DNA of 64,000 bases from Fallopia convolvulus (taxonomy: Eukaryota > Streptophyta > Magnoliopsida > Caryophyllales > Polygonaceae). The stretch lies in assembly GCA_964016875.1 (NCBI GenBank), contig OZ024721.1, positions 11,338,109 through 11,402,108 on the forward strand, read 5' to 3'. The position numbers and the translations under genes were made by a program. Positions 46,255 through 55,700 of this stretch are shown here, in pieces. The notes beneath the pieces were generated by a model that was not told where the DNA came from, searched no databases, and was given only the letters and a program-made list of their open reading frames with translations. Position 1 is the stretch's first letter, and each line of letters opens with the position of its first letter.

Positions 46255-46845
46255 GAGAGGGCGGTACGGGGGGCGGCGGCACTGGCAGGCGGCGGCACTG
46301 GCGAGGCGGGCCGGAGCGAGGAGGCGGGGGCCGGAGTGCCCAGTCGCGCAGAGGAGGAGGAGGAGGAGGAGGAGGAGGCGGCGGGGGGAGGGGGGAGGAG
46401 GTGGGGGGAGGAGGAGGCCGGCGCGGCGAGGCGGGGGACGGAGCAGCGAGGCAGGGCCGGAGCGAGGAGGCGGGGGCCGGAGCGCCGAGTCGCGCGGAGG
46501 AGGAGGAGGAGGAGGAGGCGGGGGGAGGAGGAGGAGGCGGAGGAGGAGGAGGAGGAGGAGGAGGCGGGGGGAGGAGGAGGAGGCGGGGGGAGGAGGAGGC
46601 CGGATCGGCAAGGCGGTGGACGGAGCGGCAAGGCGGGGCCGGAGCGGCGAGTCGCGCGGAAGAGGAGGAGGAGAGGGACGCGAGGGAGAAGGAGGCGGGG
46701 GGAGGAGGAGGCGGGGGGATGAGGAGGCCGGAGCGGCGAGGCGGGGGGAGGAGGAGGAGGAGGCCGGAGCGGCGAGGCGAAGAGGTGGGGGCGAGGCGGC
46801 GATTCGCTCGATCGGGAGGCCGAAGGAGTTGAGGGTTTGAGAATG
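46255..46845 (+). repeat. Purine-rich, G-rich GGA/GGCGGGG repeat block
   Basis: Nearly 600 bp of GGAGGA, GGCGGGGGG and GCCGGAGCGGCGAG repeats on the plus strand. Long open frames on both strands (e.g. 46196-46879 minus, poly-Pro/Ser) follow automatically from this composition and have no domain. Part may once have encoded a Pro-rich protein on the minus strand. Confidence 0.85.
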
Positions 46846-46875
46846 AAGAAGATGGAGACACGATCTCCTTCTTAT

Positions 46876-47190
46876 TCAATTAGCGACCATATGGTCGCCA
46901 TATTCGATTAAATGAAGAAGTGGGGCCGCCCTCAACATTGCGACCATATGGTCGCCACCCCTGAAACCCAAAAATTCGGGTTTCCCCCTTATTTTTCGAA
47001 ATGGCGCCGAAAATTTCAGTTTAGCGACCACGTGGTCGCTAAAACGAAATAAAATTGAAATACGCGCTAAAAATTCCAATTTCGAGCTCCTAATTTGAAG
47101 GTTGGCGACCATATGGTCGCCAAAATTTTAATGGTGGCTACTATATGGTCGCTAAATTAAGAACTTGGCGACTACATGGTCGCTGAAATT
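46876..47190. repeat. Second block of CACTA subterminal repeats
   Basis: Palindromes GCGACCATATGGTCGC at 46883, 46940 and 47104 and related GCGACCACGTGGTCGC at 47025. They lie 1.4 kb from the left end, separated from the first block by the AAC and G-rich sequence. Confidence 0.85.
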
Positions 47191-47471
47191 GCTATAGTGG
47201 ACAAAGTAATTGGTTCGAGGGCTCAAATGGGACAACAACTACAATCCGTCTCAGTAAATCGAAGACTAAACCCAGTTCTCAGAAAACAACTTCATTAATT
47301 CATAACGAAACCAAGTTACAAACAACTTCATAAACTCGAACGAAACCAAGTTACAAACACTTGCTTCCTAAGTACATTAATTAAACGAACTGACAAACAA
47401 CTAAATCAAACAACACAAAGTGAAGCTTTTTAAGTGAAACCAAGTTACAAACAACTACAATTAATGGACTC

Positions 47472-47780
47472 TCATGTTGTACGTGGAATTTGAACTGCCC
47501 GGATCTCAGCACCTTCCAACACGCGAAGCTGCACAGCCGTCTCCCTAGCCGCAATGCGAGCAGTGATGTCGTCGCCGTTCAAGAAAAAACGGGTAAATCC
47601 TGGAGGTGCTCCCCCGGGAGATCGTGTCCAATTAGCTATGACTAGTCTTAATTCCTCTCTTGGTGTGGTGCTCCATTCCGTTCTTGTCTCCCTACCCCCA
47701 TGCACACGCACAATGGAGAAATTTATGACTTCTGGAGCTAAGGCGGTCGCTCGTTTGGTACAAGCTCTCCTTTGAGCCAT
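47472..47780 (-). CDS. Second CACTA ORF: SUMO/ubiquitin-like fold candidate (102 aa)
   Basis: The frame runs from ATG 47780 to TGA 47472, uninterrupted, on the same strand as TNP2 and ~360 bp downstream of its stop. Residues 1-17 are basic (MAQRRACTKRATALAPE); residues 18-98 fit a beta-grasp: VINFSIVRVHGG (strand 1, turn), RTEWSTTPREELRLVIANW (strand 2, helix), TRFFLNGDDI (strand 3), and VQLRVLEGAEIRAVQI (last turn and strand). SUMO has the same order and lengths, with L-F-D-G-R-R-L and M-E-x-G-D-E-I-D-A at the corresponding places. The C-terminal Gly-Gly needed for conjugation is missing (it ends IPRTT). It replaces the usual TNPA-like second gene, though a short DNA-binding role is equally possible. 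No ULP1 protease was seen in the element. The fold call is pattern-based. Confidence 0.5.
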   Translation of the reverse strand: MAQRRACTKRATALAPEVINFSIVRVHGGRETRTEWSTTPREELRLVIANWTRSPGGAPPGFTRFFLNGDDITARIAARETAVQLRVLEGAEIRAVQIPRTT

Positions 47781-47921
47781 TTGAGGATGGAAGTTTAAGG
47801 ATGGATCGATTTGATGTTAGAATTTGAGGTGAAGATAGAGCTTCAACTGGGAAGGTATGTTGGAATTGGAGATGTGGAGATGTGGAGATGTGGAGATCTC
47901 CTTTTATGGTTGGAAAAGATG

Positions 47922-48096
47922 AATACAATAGTGTTATCAGAAAATTGAATGCATGGCAATACAATAGTGTTATCAAAAAAGTGCATGGCAATACAATAGT
48001 GTTATCAGAAAAGTGAATGACAATACAATAGTGTTATCAGAAAAGTGAATGACAATACAAAAGTGTTATCAGAAAAGTGAATGACAATACAATAGT
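47922..48096 (-). repeat. Five to six 32-bp tandem repeats between the two CACTA genes
   Basis: Unit AATACAATAGTGTTATCAGA plus AAAGTGAATGAC, near perfect at 47991, 48023 and 48055, more variable at 47922 and 47958. They lie between the TNP2 stop and the SUMO-like ORF start, thus in its presumed 5' region. A 9-bp GATGTGGAG run lies at 47869-47897. Confidence 0.9.
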
Positions 48097-48139
48097 AATA
48101 TTCTGACTACATGTCTTCCTCATCTGTATGCGTCTCACT

Positions 48140-48829
48140 CTAAAACTCACCCTTAGACGTTTCAGTAGACGTCTCTTCTCCATCCTCAACGACATGATCC
48201 TCTCTGTTTGGGTCATTTAGCGGACCAAGTGGATCAATATCATGTGTGTCGTCGATAACTCGTGGAAGGGAAGGATCGTGTTGAAATGCCTCTTCAACAA
48301 CAACCTCCCGTGAACCACTCTCGTTAGGGTCTACACACGTACCTTCATCGGGCCACACACGTGACTTCACTTTACAAACCGCTATCCATTCAGCATCTAC
48401 ACGCCTCATCTTGGGGTAATCTAGGAAATAAACTTGAGTCGCTTGATGGGCTAAGATATAACGGTCTTTTGTTCTCAACATTTTATGTCTATGAACATCC
48501 ACCAGCTTTAGTTGAGCGTGAATGCGTGTTCCTCCACGACTTCGAGTGTCAAACCACGAACAATTGAAGACAATAGGGCGCTTCACTGTAGGAGATATGT
48601 AATTCAACTCAATTATTTCCTCTAGCACACCATAGAAGTCCTCCTCGTCAGTGCCGAAACTTTGTCCTAGAACACAAACTCCACTACTGTCGGTAGCCCT
48701 GGTTGATGCGTGTGCCTTCGTGTGGAATCGATAACCGTTGACCACATAACCAGCATATGTCTTCACTTTTTTGGAGGGTCCACGAGCTAATGTTGCAATG
48801 TTAGGATCTGTAATTGCCGGACTGCCGGC
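48140..48829 (-). CDS. TNP2: TNP2 transposase, last exon (DUF4216 region)
   Basis: The exon follows an acceptor TACATGTAG and ends with a stop at 48140. It contains the DUF4216 signature region: DFYGVLEEIIELNY, then IVFNCSWFD and YILAHQATQVYFLDY, with WIAVCKVK. The acidic tail (~55 residues, rich in Asp/Glu) is variable in the family. Found C-terminal in TNP2-type transposases of plant CACTA elements; the biochemical role of this domain is not known. No stop or frameshift was seen. Confidence 0.85.
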   Translation of the reverse strand, partial: AGSPAITDPNIATLARGPSKKVKTYAGYVVNGYRFHTKAHASTRATDSSGVCVLGQSFGTDEEDFYGVLEEIIELNYISPTVKRPIVFNCSWFDTRSRGGTRIHAQLKLVDVHRHKMLRTKDRYILAHQATQVYFLDYPKMRRVDAEWIAVCKVKSRVWPDEGTCVDPNESGSREVVVEEAFQHDPSLPRVIDDTHDIDPLGPLNDPNREDHVVEDGEETSTETSKGEF

Positions 48830-48919
48830 CTACATGTACGTCGAGCGAGGACTCAAATACCATTTATGCACAATTAATTCGAAACCCTTAAACTGAAAAC
48901 AATAGTAAAAAATCCTTAC

Positions 48920-49022
48920 ATGGGAGTAGAACCATAGGCGAAAGTGTCTTTCCAAGATCTTTTGCTCTTCGGCTTCGGATATTCTTGGATTTGACGGGCG
49001 CACGAAGTTTGTCAAATAGTAT
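48920..49022 (-). CDS. TNP2: TNP2 transposase, small internal exon
   Basis: About 103 bp between TGTAATAG and GTAAGG, encoding YYLTNFVRPSNPRISEAEEQ and then HFRLWFYSHV. In TNP2 proteins this W-F..Hv segment links DUF4218 to DUF4216. Confidence 0.75.
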
Positions 49023-49096
49023 CTATTACAAAGAATAATTGATCGAGTCAAGTACTTATATATAGATTATTCATATCAACAGAAAGAGAAACTTAC

Positions 49097-49414
49097 TCGA
49101 TATAGGGCTCCACTTCGACGCAGGTCATTAATATGTAAGTTTGGATCACATGGAATTCCTCATCTGTGAGCACACGACCACTGGATCTACCCAACGTTCG
49201 CCCAGTTGTTGTAAAAATAGACAAATCGCCCGGATCAACCCCAACTGGAAGTGTGCAACTAACGTTGCGGGAGACATCCATATGATTACTCGCGACATGC
49301 GAGTTAAAATAATACGAGCAAAAGGTGGACGTCTCCTGAACGAGATAGGCACTACAAATTGAGCCCTCAACCTTAGCTTTATTGCCAACTGTCCCCTTCA
49401 GCCTTTTTAAGAAC
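49097..49414 (-). CDS. TNP2: TNP2 transposase, DUF4218 exon
   Basis: Between TATATTGTAG and GTAAGT the frame reads FLKRLKGTVGNKAKVEGSIC, AYLVQETSTFCSYYF and later FTTTGRTLG. This is the DUF4218 core (K-R-L-K-x4-N-K-x-x-x-E-G-S-I, E-x-x-x-F-C-x-x-Y). Open throughout. Confidence 0.82.
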
Positions 49415-49506
49415 CTACAATATATATATATATATATATATGATATTGAAGACTCTAAAACCAAATTAACTAGCTACAACTTATCAAAAATTACAATTGT
49501 ACATAC

Positions 49507-50467
49507 CTTTCTTCTGGATACATCCATCTATAATTGACAGGGCCACAAAGTGAAGCTTCTCGTGGCAAATGAATAGGCAAGTGCTCCATCGAATCAAATA
49601 ACGCCGGGGGAAAGATTCGTTCCAACTTGCACAAAATAATTGGTATTTCCTTGTGCAACTGCATAACCACCTCAGGCTTAAACTCATAACACGTCAGGTC
49701 CCTGAAGAACGCACTTAGCTGAGCAATAGGCTCCCAGACTTTGTCATCAAGAAATGCTCGAAAAGCAATAGGCATCAACCGTTGCATGAACACATGACAA
49801 TCATGACTCTTCATCCCAAAGAGTCTAAGCTTGTGCAAGTCAATGCAGCGGCTCAAGTTGGACACGTATCCATCCGGAAATTTTACGGATCTCAACCACT
49901 CAAGAAGCACATGTTTTTCATTACGATCTAGTGCATAGCATGCCTTTGGGTACCTATTGTCCTCCTCGTCAGGTTCCAACTCCGGACGCTTGCACAATTC
50001 CTTTAGGTCCTTTCTAGCCGACCATTTGTCTTTCGACTTCCCCGGAACATCGAGAATGGTGAAGAAAACATTATCAAAGAAATTCTTTTCAATGTGCATG
50101 ACATCTAAATTATGTCTTACCAGCAGACTAGGCCAATAAGGTAGGTCCCAAAAAATGCTTTTCTTCTTCCAACCCGAACCTCTACTGACAGTCTTATTAT
50201 GTTGTTCGGCTCCCACTTCAGTTATCTTCATCAAACCCATATTGTTGATCTGGTCTAGTATCTCGTATCCGTCACGGAGTACAGGGGGAGCACGACGTTC
50301 CCTTCTACCCTTCTTGAAATCGTTCTTATTGTTTCGGAAGCGATGATCATGTTCTGTAAACCTCCTATGACAATCGAACCAGCACATTTTGTGTCCATGG
50401 GTTAGATAAAATGCATCAGTGTCTTCCATGCAATAAGGACATGCGTATTTCCCAGAAGTACTCCAGC
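49507..50467 (-). CDS. TNP2: TNP2 transposase, main exon (second part of TNP2 domain, start of DUF4218)
   Basis: The acceptor is TGTGTAG at 50468-50474 and the donor GAAAG|GTATGT. The exon encodes CPYCMEDTDAFYL, a Cys/His-rich site with FDCHRRF, WDLPYWPSLLVRHNLDVMHI, then EKNFFDNVF, LHKLRLFGMKSHDCHVFMQR, RAFLDDKVWEPI, LERIFPPALFDSMEHLPIHL and YRWMYPEER. These are conserved TNP2 blocks in the right order; the D-x-M-H-I-E-K and K-S-H-D-C-H motifs are hallmarks. 320 codons, all open. Confidence 0.9.
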
Positions 50468-50585
50468 CTACACAAACATATATTTGGTACAACACATTAA
50501 ATTATTTAACGGCTAGCTTCATGATATATGCATGAATATATATAATATACTTGACATTATTTAAGTTGAGTCTAGAACAACATAC

Positions 50586-51146
50586 CTGACAACATCGAAT
50601 ATGCCGGGAAGTCACTGATAGTCCATATTACAGCTGCACGCAAGACAAAGTTTTGCTTCCTCCATGCATCATATGTGCACGCCCCATTAAGCCACAAATT
50701 CTTCATCTCGGCTATCAACGGCTGCAAATACACATCCAACTTTTGCTTCGGACTCTTCGGTCCGGGAACAATAACCATCAAAAACATAACCTCTTCTCGC
50801 ATACACATCGATGGCGGAAGGTTATAGGGTGTCAGAATCACAGGCCAACATGAGTATTGACGCCCTGACGCACCGAACGGATTGAAACCATCCGTGCACA
50901 AGCCTAGTCTAACATTTCGCGTTTCTGTTGCAAAATCTGGCCACGCAGCATTGAAGTGCCTCCATGCCTCTGCATCAGACGGATGTCTCATCACCCCATC
51001 TTGTGCATGCTCTGCATGCCATCTCATATGCTCGGCAGTCACCACCGATGCGTACAACCTCTGCAACCGTGGAGTTATTGGCAAGTAAAACATACGAGAA
51101 TAGGGAATGAGCTTTGACTTGCCTTGCCTCCATCTAGGATACTCAC
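50586..51146 (-). CDS. TNP2: TNP2 transposase exon, part downstream of the Athila insertion
   Basis: From the Athila insertion point down to the donor TCAG|GTATG the frame encodes YSRMFYLPITPRLQRLYAS, MRWHAEHAQDG, DSxAW-type AEAWRHFNAAWPDFA, VRLGLCTDGFNPFG, YSCWPVILTPYNLPP and PGPKSPKQKLDVYLQPL. The L-C-T-D-G-F-x-P-F and W-P-V-x-x-x-x-Y-N-L-P-P blocks are diagnostic. The first Asp of this block is a likely catalytic residue, by analogy with DDE/D CMC transposases. The frame fits that of the part at 61856 across the TSD. Confidence 0.9.
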
Positions 51147-52625
51147 TGATGTCTCTCTATTTGGTGGTGTTTTCATATGTGATTTCCTTTGTAAATATGT
51201 TTCTTTTTCCCCTTTTCTTGTGCGTTTTGTTCCTTTTTAGCTTAGTTCCCGTATTTCTATGAGATTCGGAGACTACGCACATTTTATGTGTTTTGTAGGT
51301 AATCTAGCATGAATCAAGGATTGATTTGAAGGAGGGTCGAGACATGGAGCAAAGGCCGAGTTAAAGCGGGAAAGAGAGAAGCAAGCCATGAAGAAGAACA
51401 AGAGAAGCCAACAAAGAAGAAGGTGGAACGAGGTCAGGACCGAGTTGCAACCACGTCGGGCCCGACTTTGAAGTCTCCAACCTCGGACTGAGTTGCACAG
51501 TAACTCGGGCCCGAGGTCCTCCGTGTCGGTCCGAGTCAGTCACTGGACTACTTGGGCTCCAAGGCACGAAATTGTGAACTTCCACTTTTGCCCCTCATCT
51601 AATCTATAAAAGGCCCTCTTGTCTTCTAAAAAAAGGGGGGCTCTCTCACACAAAAAGGGGGGCTCTCTCACACAAAAAGGGGGGCTCTCTCACACAAAAA
51701 GTGGGGTTCCCTCACACACACAAAAAAAGGGGGTTCCAAGAGAGCCAAGAGGATTCTTGGAGAGCAAGGAGGAAGGAGAGGAGAAGGAAGAGAGAGAGAA
51801 TCGGCCAAGGGAGGAAGTCTTGATAGGTTTTGTTGGTAGATTTGCTTTGATTTGCTTTGTTCTTGTGGATTTGAAAACCCTTGATTTGAATTTGTGGATT
51901 GCTTTGGATTTGAATGAAACTTCGCTTTGTTTTGAGATTGATTATGATGATTGCTTTCCCTTTTGATTTGATTGCTTTCTTTGCTTGTCACATGGAGTAG
52001 ATCTCCTTGATCTTGGGTTATGGGGGAAAACCCTAGCTAGGTTTAGGCTAGAAACCCCAATTCCATAGCCTTGAGTGTTTGATCTAAGGAACCCACTCTA
52101 CATAGAGCTACAATTCCTTGCGAAAGTTGGGAATCAAGGCTTGAGATTGGCAAAGTAGCGAAAGTGAACATGTGTCAATCTCAAGACCTTGCTTCGAAGG
52201 GGATTTCCCCAATGATCGATGTGTAGAAGTGGTTGGAACGAGGGCGAAAGCACTCGATCCTAGTCCGATCATCACTCATTGCTTGAATTGGGGTGGATAA
52301 GCCTTAATCTACTAGAGAAGGAACCCAAAAGCCCAAGATCTACTTTTAATCTTTGAAGTTCGACAAACCCAGCTACCTCGGGCCCGACTTACCCTACGTC
52401 GGTCCCGACTTCCTCTTGTAGCCAACATCGGGCCCGACGTGACCTCTGTGTCGGTCCCGACTGTTCTCTTTGTTTTCCTTTGTTTTAAGCTCTCTTTTCC
52501 AGCTTCCTAGTGTCTAGGCACATCAATCGAGTAGACTTCCCGAGTGTTCGACACCCACCACGTGCTACAACGGGGTCGGGTTATAAATTGTATCTCTAGA
52601 CCCTCGCACACCGTGAGAGCGATCA
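51147..52625 (+). repeat. 5' LTR of the Athila-type element
   Basis: Starts TGATGTCTCTC, ends GTGAGAGCGATCA. By eye it differs from the 3' LTR by about ten substitutions and one A-run indel. It includes an array of three GGGGGGCTCTCTCACACAAAAA units at 51640-51700 and several TCGG(G/T)(C/A)CCGA palindromes. Confidence 0.95.
51605..51613 (+). promoter_or_regulatory. TATA box of the Athila LTR
   Basis: TATAAAAGG about 460 bp into the LTR, followed at ~30 bp by the TCTTCTAAAAAAAGG stretch that would be the start of R. The same box is at the same place in the 3' LTR (60829-60837). Confidence 0.65.
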
Positions 52626-52630
52626 AAAGA

Positions 52631-52648
52631 TTGGCGCCGTTGCCGGGG
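52631..52648 (+). other. Primer-binding site of the Athila-type element
   Basis: TGGCGCCGTTGCCGGGGA begins six bases after the LTR end. It is the primer site common in Athila/Tat elements, which I recall as matching tRNA-Asp. Confidence 0.85.
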
Positions 52649-52777
52649 AAGTCTAAGTGCATTGAGTGCCAATTTGGTAAGTTTCTTGTGTTTTGGTAGT
52701 GATTTGGGTGAGGGAATAGCCCAAACCCTTTGTTTGTTTTTGATTTGTTTTGGTTTGTGTTTTTGTTTCATAGGTGT

Positions 52778-55700
52778 ATGCTAGCTCGTTCCTCCCGAGG
52801 AACACTTAAGCTTGAGTTTGTGAGTGATCCGGAAAGTATTCTCAAGGAAGCCCGAAGAAGGAAAAGGATGGCGAATCAAGCTCTCCATGTTGATGAGGAG
52901 TTGGCTCAATTTAGGGCTGAAATGGCTAGATTGCAACTTGAGAGGGACAATCAAGAGGAGGTGGCAAGAAGAGAACGGGAGCAACGGATGAGAGCCGAGG
53001 CTCAACTCAACGCTCTACCCCGGAATGCACGCCAATACATGCATCCGGAGTTGAGGGTACCCGAGCCGGCTATTGTGCTTCCCGAGGTTGCCAAGAATTT
53101 TGAGATCAAGACGCAATTCATCTCCCTCATCAAGCGTGATCAATTCGAGGGTCGTCCACATGAGTGTCCCATAGAGCATGTTAAACGATTTGTGGATATG
53201 TGTGAGACGATCTCCACCGACGAGGAGACATTGGAGTATGTGCTTCTAAAGGCGTTCAAATGGTCACTTGGGGGCAAGGCCACACATTGGCTCGAGAGCC
53301 AAGCTCCTAGGTCAATCACAACTTGGAAGACACTCTATGACACTTTCTTGATGAAGTTCTTCCCGCCCTCAAAGACAACCGAGTTAAGAAGGAAGATTGC
53401 AAGCTTTCAACAAGGTCCGAATGAGCCACTCTTCGAAGCATGGGACCGTTTCAAGGAGATGTTGCGCCAATGTCCTACTCATGGCCAACAACCATATGTA
53501 CTTCAAGACATCTTTTTCCAAGGCATCAATCCGGTAACGAAGGACAAGCTCAATCTCCACACCGATTGTGGGTTCATAGACTTGACACCGGATCAAGCTT
53601 GGGAGCTACCTGACAAGCTATCCGATTATGAGGCCATGTATGGGGTGAGTCAAGCTAGCAAGGAGGTGAAAGTTCAAGGTGAAGGTGCAAGGAAGTTATA
53701 TGATCCAAAGGGAGAAGACATTGATAGGGATGTGAAGCTCCAATTCCTTGAAGGTGAAGTGAGCAAGCTTAAGAGGCAAGTCCACTACTACAAGCAAAAT
53801 GCTAGAGCTTGTGAGGAGTGTGGATCCTTTGCACATGCTACACAAGTTTGTCCGAATGAGAGCCAAGTACGGTTGGCCGAGCGAATTGAGGAGGCAAACT
53901 ATGTTCGAGGAAATTTCGGTGGAAGAGGCAATTTCAACAATGGTGGCAATGGCCGGTGGAACAACGGTCAAGCTCAAGGCTACAACAACAACTTCAACCA
54001 AAACGAGCCAAGGGCGCCACCACCACCATATAGACCACCGGGATTCAATGAGTTACAAACATTTGCTCAAGAGATGAGAGATGGGTTCAAGGAGATGAGG
54101 ACCCAATTCAATGAGTTTGGTGCATGGAGGAGGCAAGTCGACAATCAATTTGCCCAAATTGCAACTCAAGCCCCGAGAGAGAATGGAAGACTTCCGGGCC
54201 GACCCGAGGAGAATCCTCGAGCTCAAAACAATCAAAATGAAGTCCGGGCAATTGGATTGAGAAGTGGCCGAAACCTACCCGAGCCACACGTGCCTAAGAA
54301 GAATGAAGAGAGTCGGACCAACTTACCCAGCAAGTCGGGTCCGACGTTCCCCGAAGTCGACCCAGCAAGAAGACCGACCCCTTCACCACGGACCGAGGTC
54401 GAGAGCAACTCGGGACCGACGTACACAGACCTCGATCCAACTCCTCTTCCTCGGACCGAGAGTCACAACATCGGGCCCGACATGGTGCCCAAGTCGGTCC
54501 AACCAGGAAATGTTGCAAGTGAAGTAGGGAAGTCCAAGGAGGTTGATCCAAGCAAGATTCAAGGTGCAACGATTCTTCCATATCCCTCAAAGAAGCCGAA
54601 AGATGTTGTTGAGAACAAGTTCAAGAGGTTTCTCAAACTCTTGCAAGGCTTGAACATCTCTATCCCGTTCACCGATGCATTGAGTGAGATGCCATCTTAT
54701 GCCAAGTTTTTAAAGGAGATTTTGAGCAAGAAGAGGTCCATAGTTGAAATGCAAGATGAGGTCAAGACCTTGGAGTTACCACAAAAGCTAGGAGATCCCG
54801 GTTGCTTTGCTATAACCATTGGTGTGGGGTCCCAAAACTTCCAAGCCTTGTGTGATCTTGGAGCAAGCACGAGCATCATTCCTTACACCATATGGAAATC
54901 CACATCCATGGGTCTCATAGCTCCGGTCAACATGAGGTTAACGATAGCGGATGGGTCGTCCATCGAGCCAATTGGTATCGTCGAGGATTATCCCGTTTGC
55001 ATTGAAGGCCACTATGTCCCAATTGACTTTGTTGTGGTGGACATGATAGAAGTGCCGGGTGAACCGATTATACTAGGGAGACCTTTCCTTGCTACGGTTG
55101 GGGCAATCATTGATGTAAAAAAGGGCCACTTGTCTCTTGACATTGGAGGAAGAGAGATTGAGTTTTTCTTTAGGCCAACTTCAAAAGGGACCGTACATAA
55201 GGAAGCTAAGATGATCCAAGTTCCTCTTAGATTGCAATGGGAAGCCGTTTCTAAGAAGTCAAGGCCAAGGGAGCTTAGGTTGAAAGCCACCCCACCACCT
55301 AGAGAAATTGAGATAGAGCGCCAAGGTCTAGCCCTCAATATGATTGAGCATGAACAATTGGAGGAAAGGATGTCTTATTTGGAGGTGTTCAAGGCCGAGA
55401 AAGAAGAAGTTCAAGCACCACCGGAACCATCTCAAGAACTCAAGGAGCTTCCAAAAGATTTGAGGTACGCATTTCTTGGTCCCAACTCTTCTTTACCCGT
55501 AATCCTAAATGCCAACTTGAATGATGAGGAGGAGTCTAAGTTGTTAGAGGTTCTAAGAAAACATAGAGGAGCTTTAGGGTATTCACTAGAGGAACTAAAG
55601 GGAATCTCTCCCTCAATTTGCATGCATAGGATTTATATGGAGGATAACCATAAACCCACTATTGAACCCCAAAGAAGATTAAATCCTAACATGAAAGAAG

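Noticed and set aside
46196..46879. Long open frames on both strands (up to 227 codons)
   Set aside because: They follow from the repetitive GGA/GGC composition, overlap on both strands and have no domain.
52730..52777. First ATG of the Athila frame (MFVFDLFWFVFLFHRC) as a signal peptide
   Set aside because: Gag needs no signal peptide; the stretch is T-rich leader translated, and the next ATG at 52778 gives a normal gag start.
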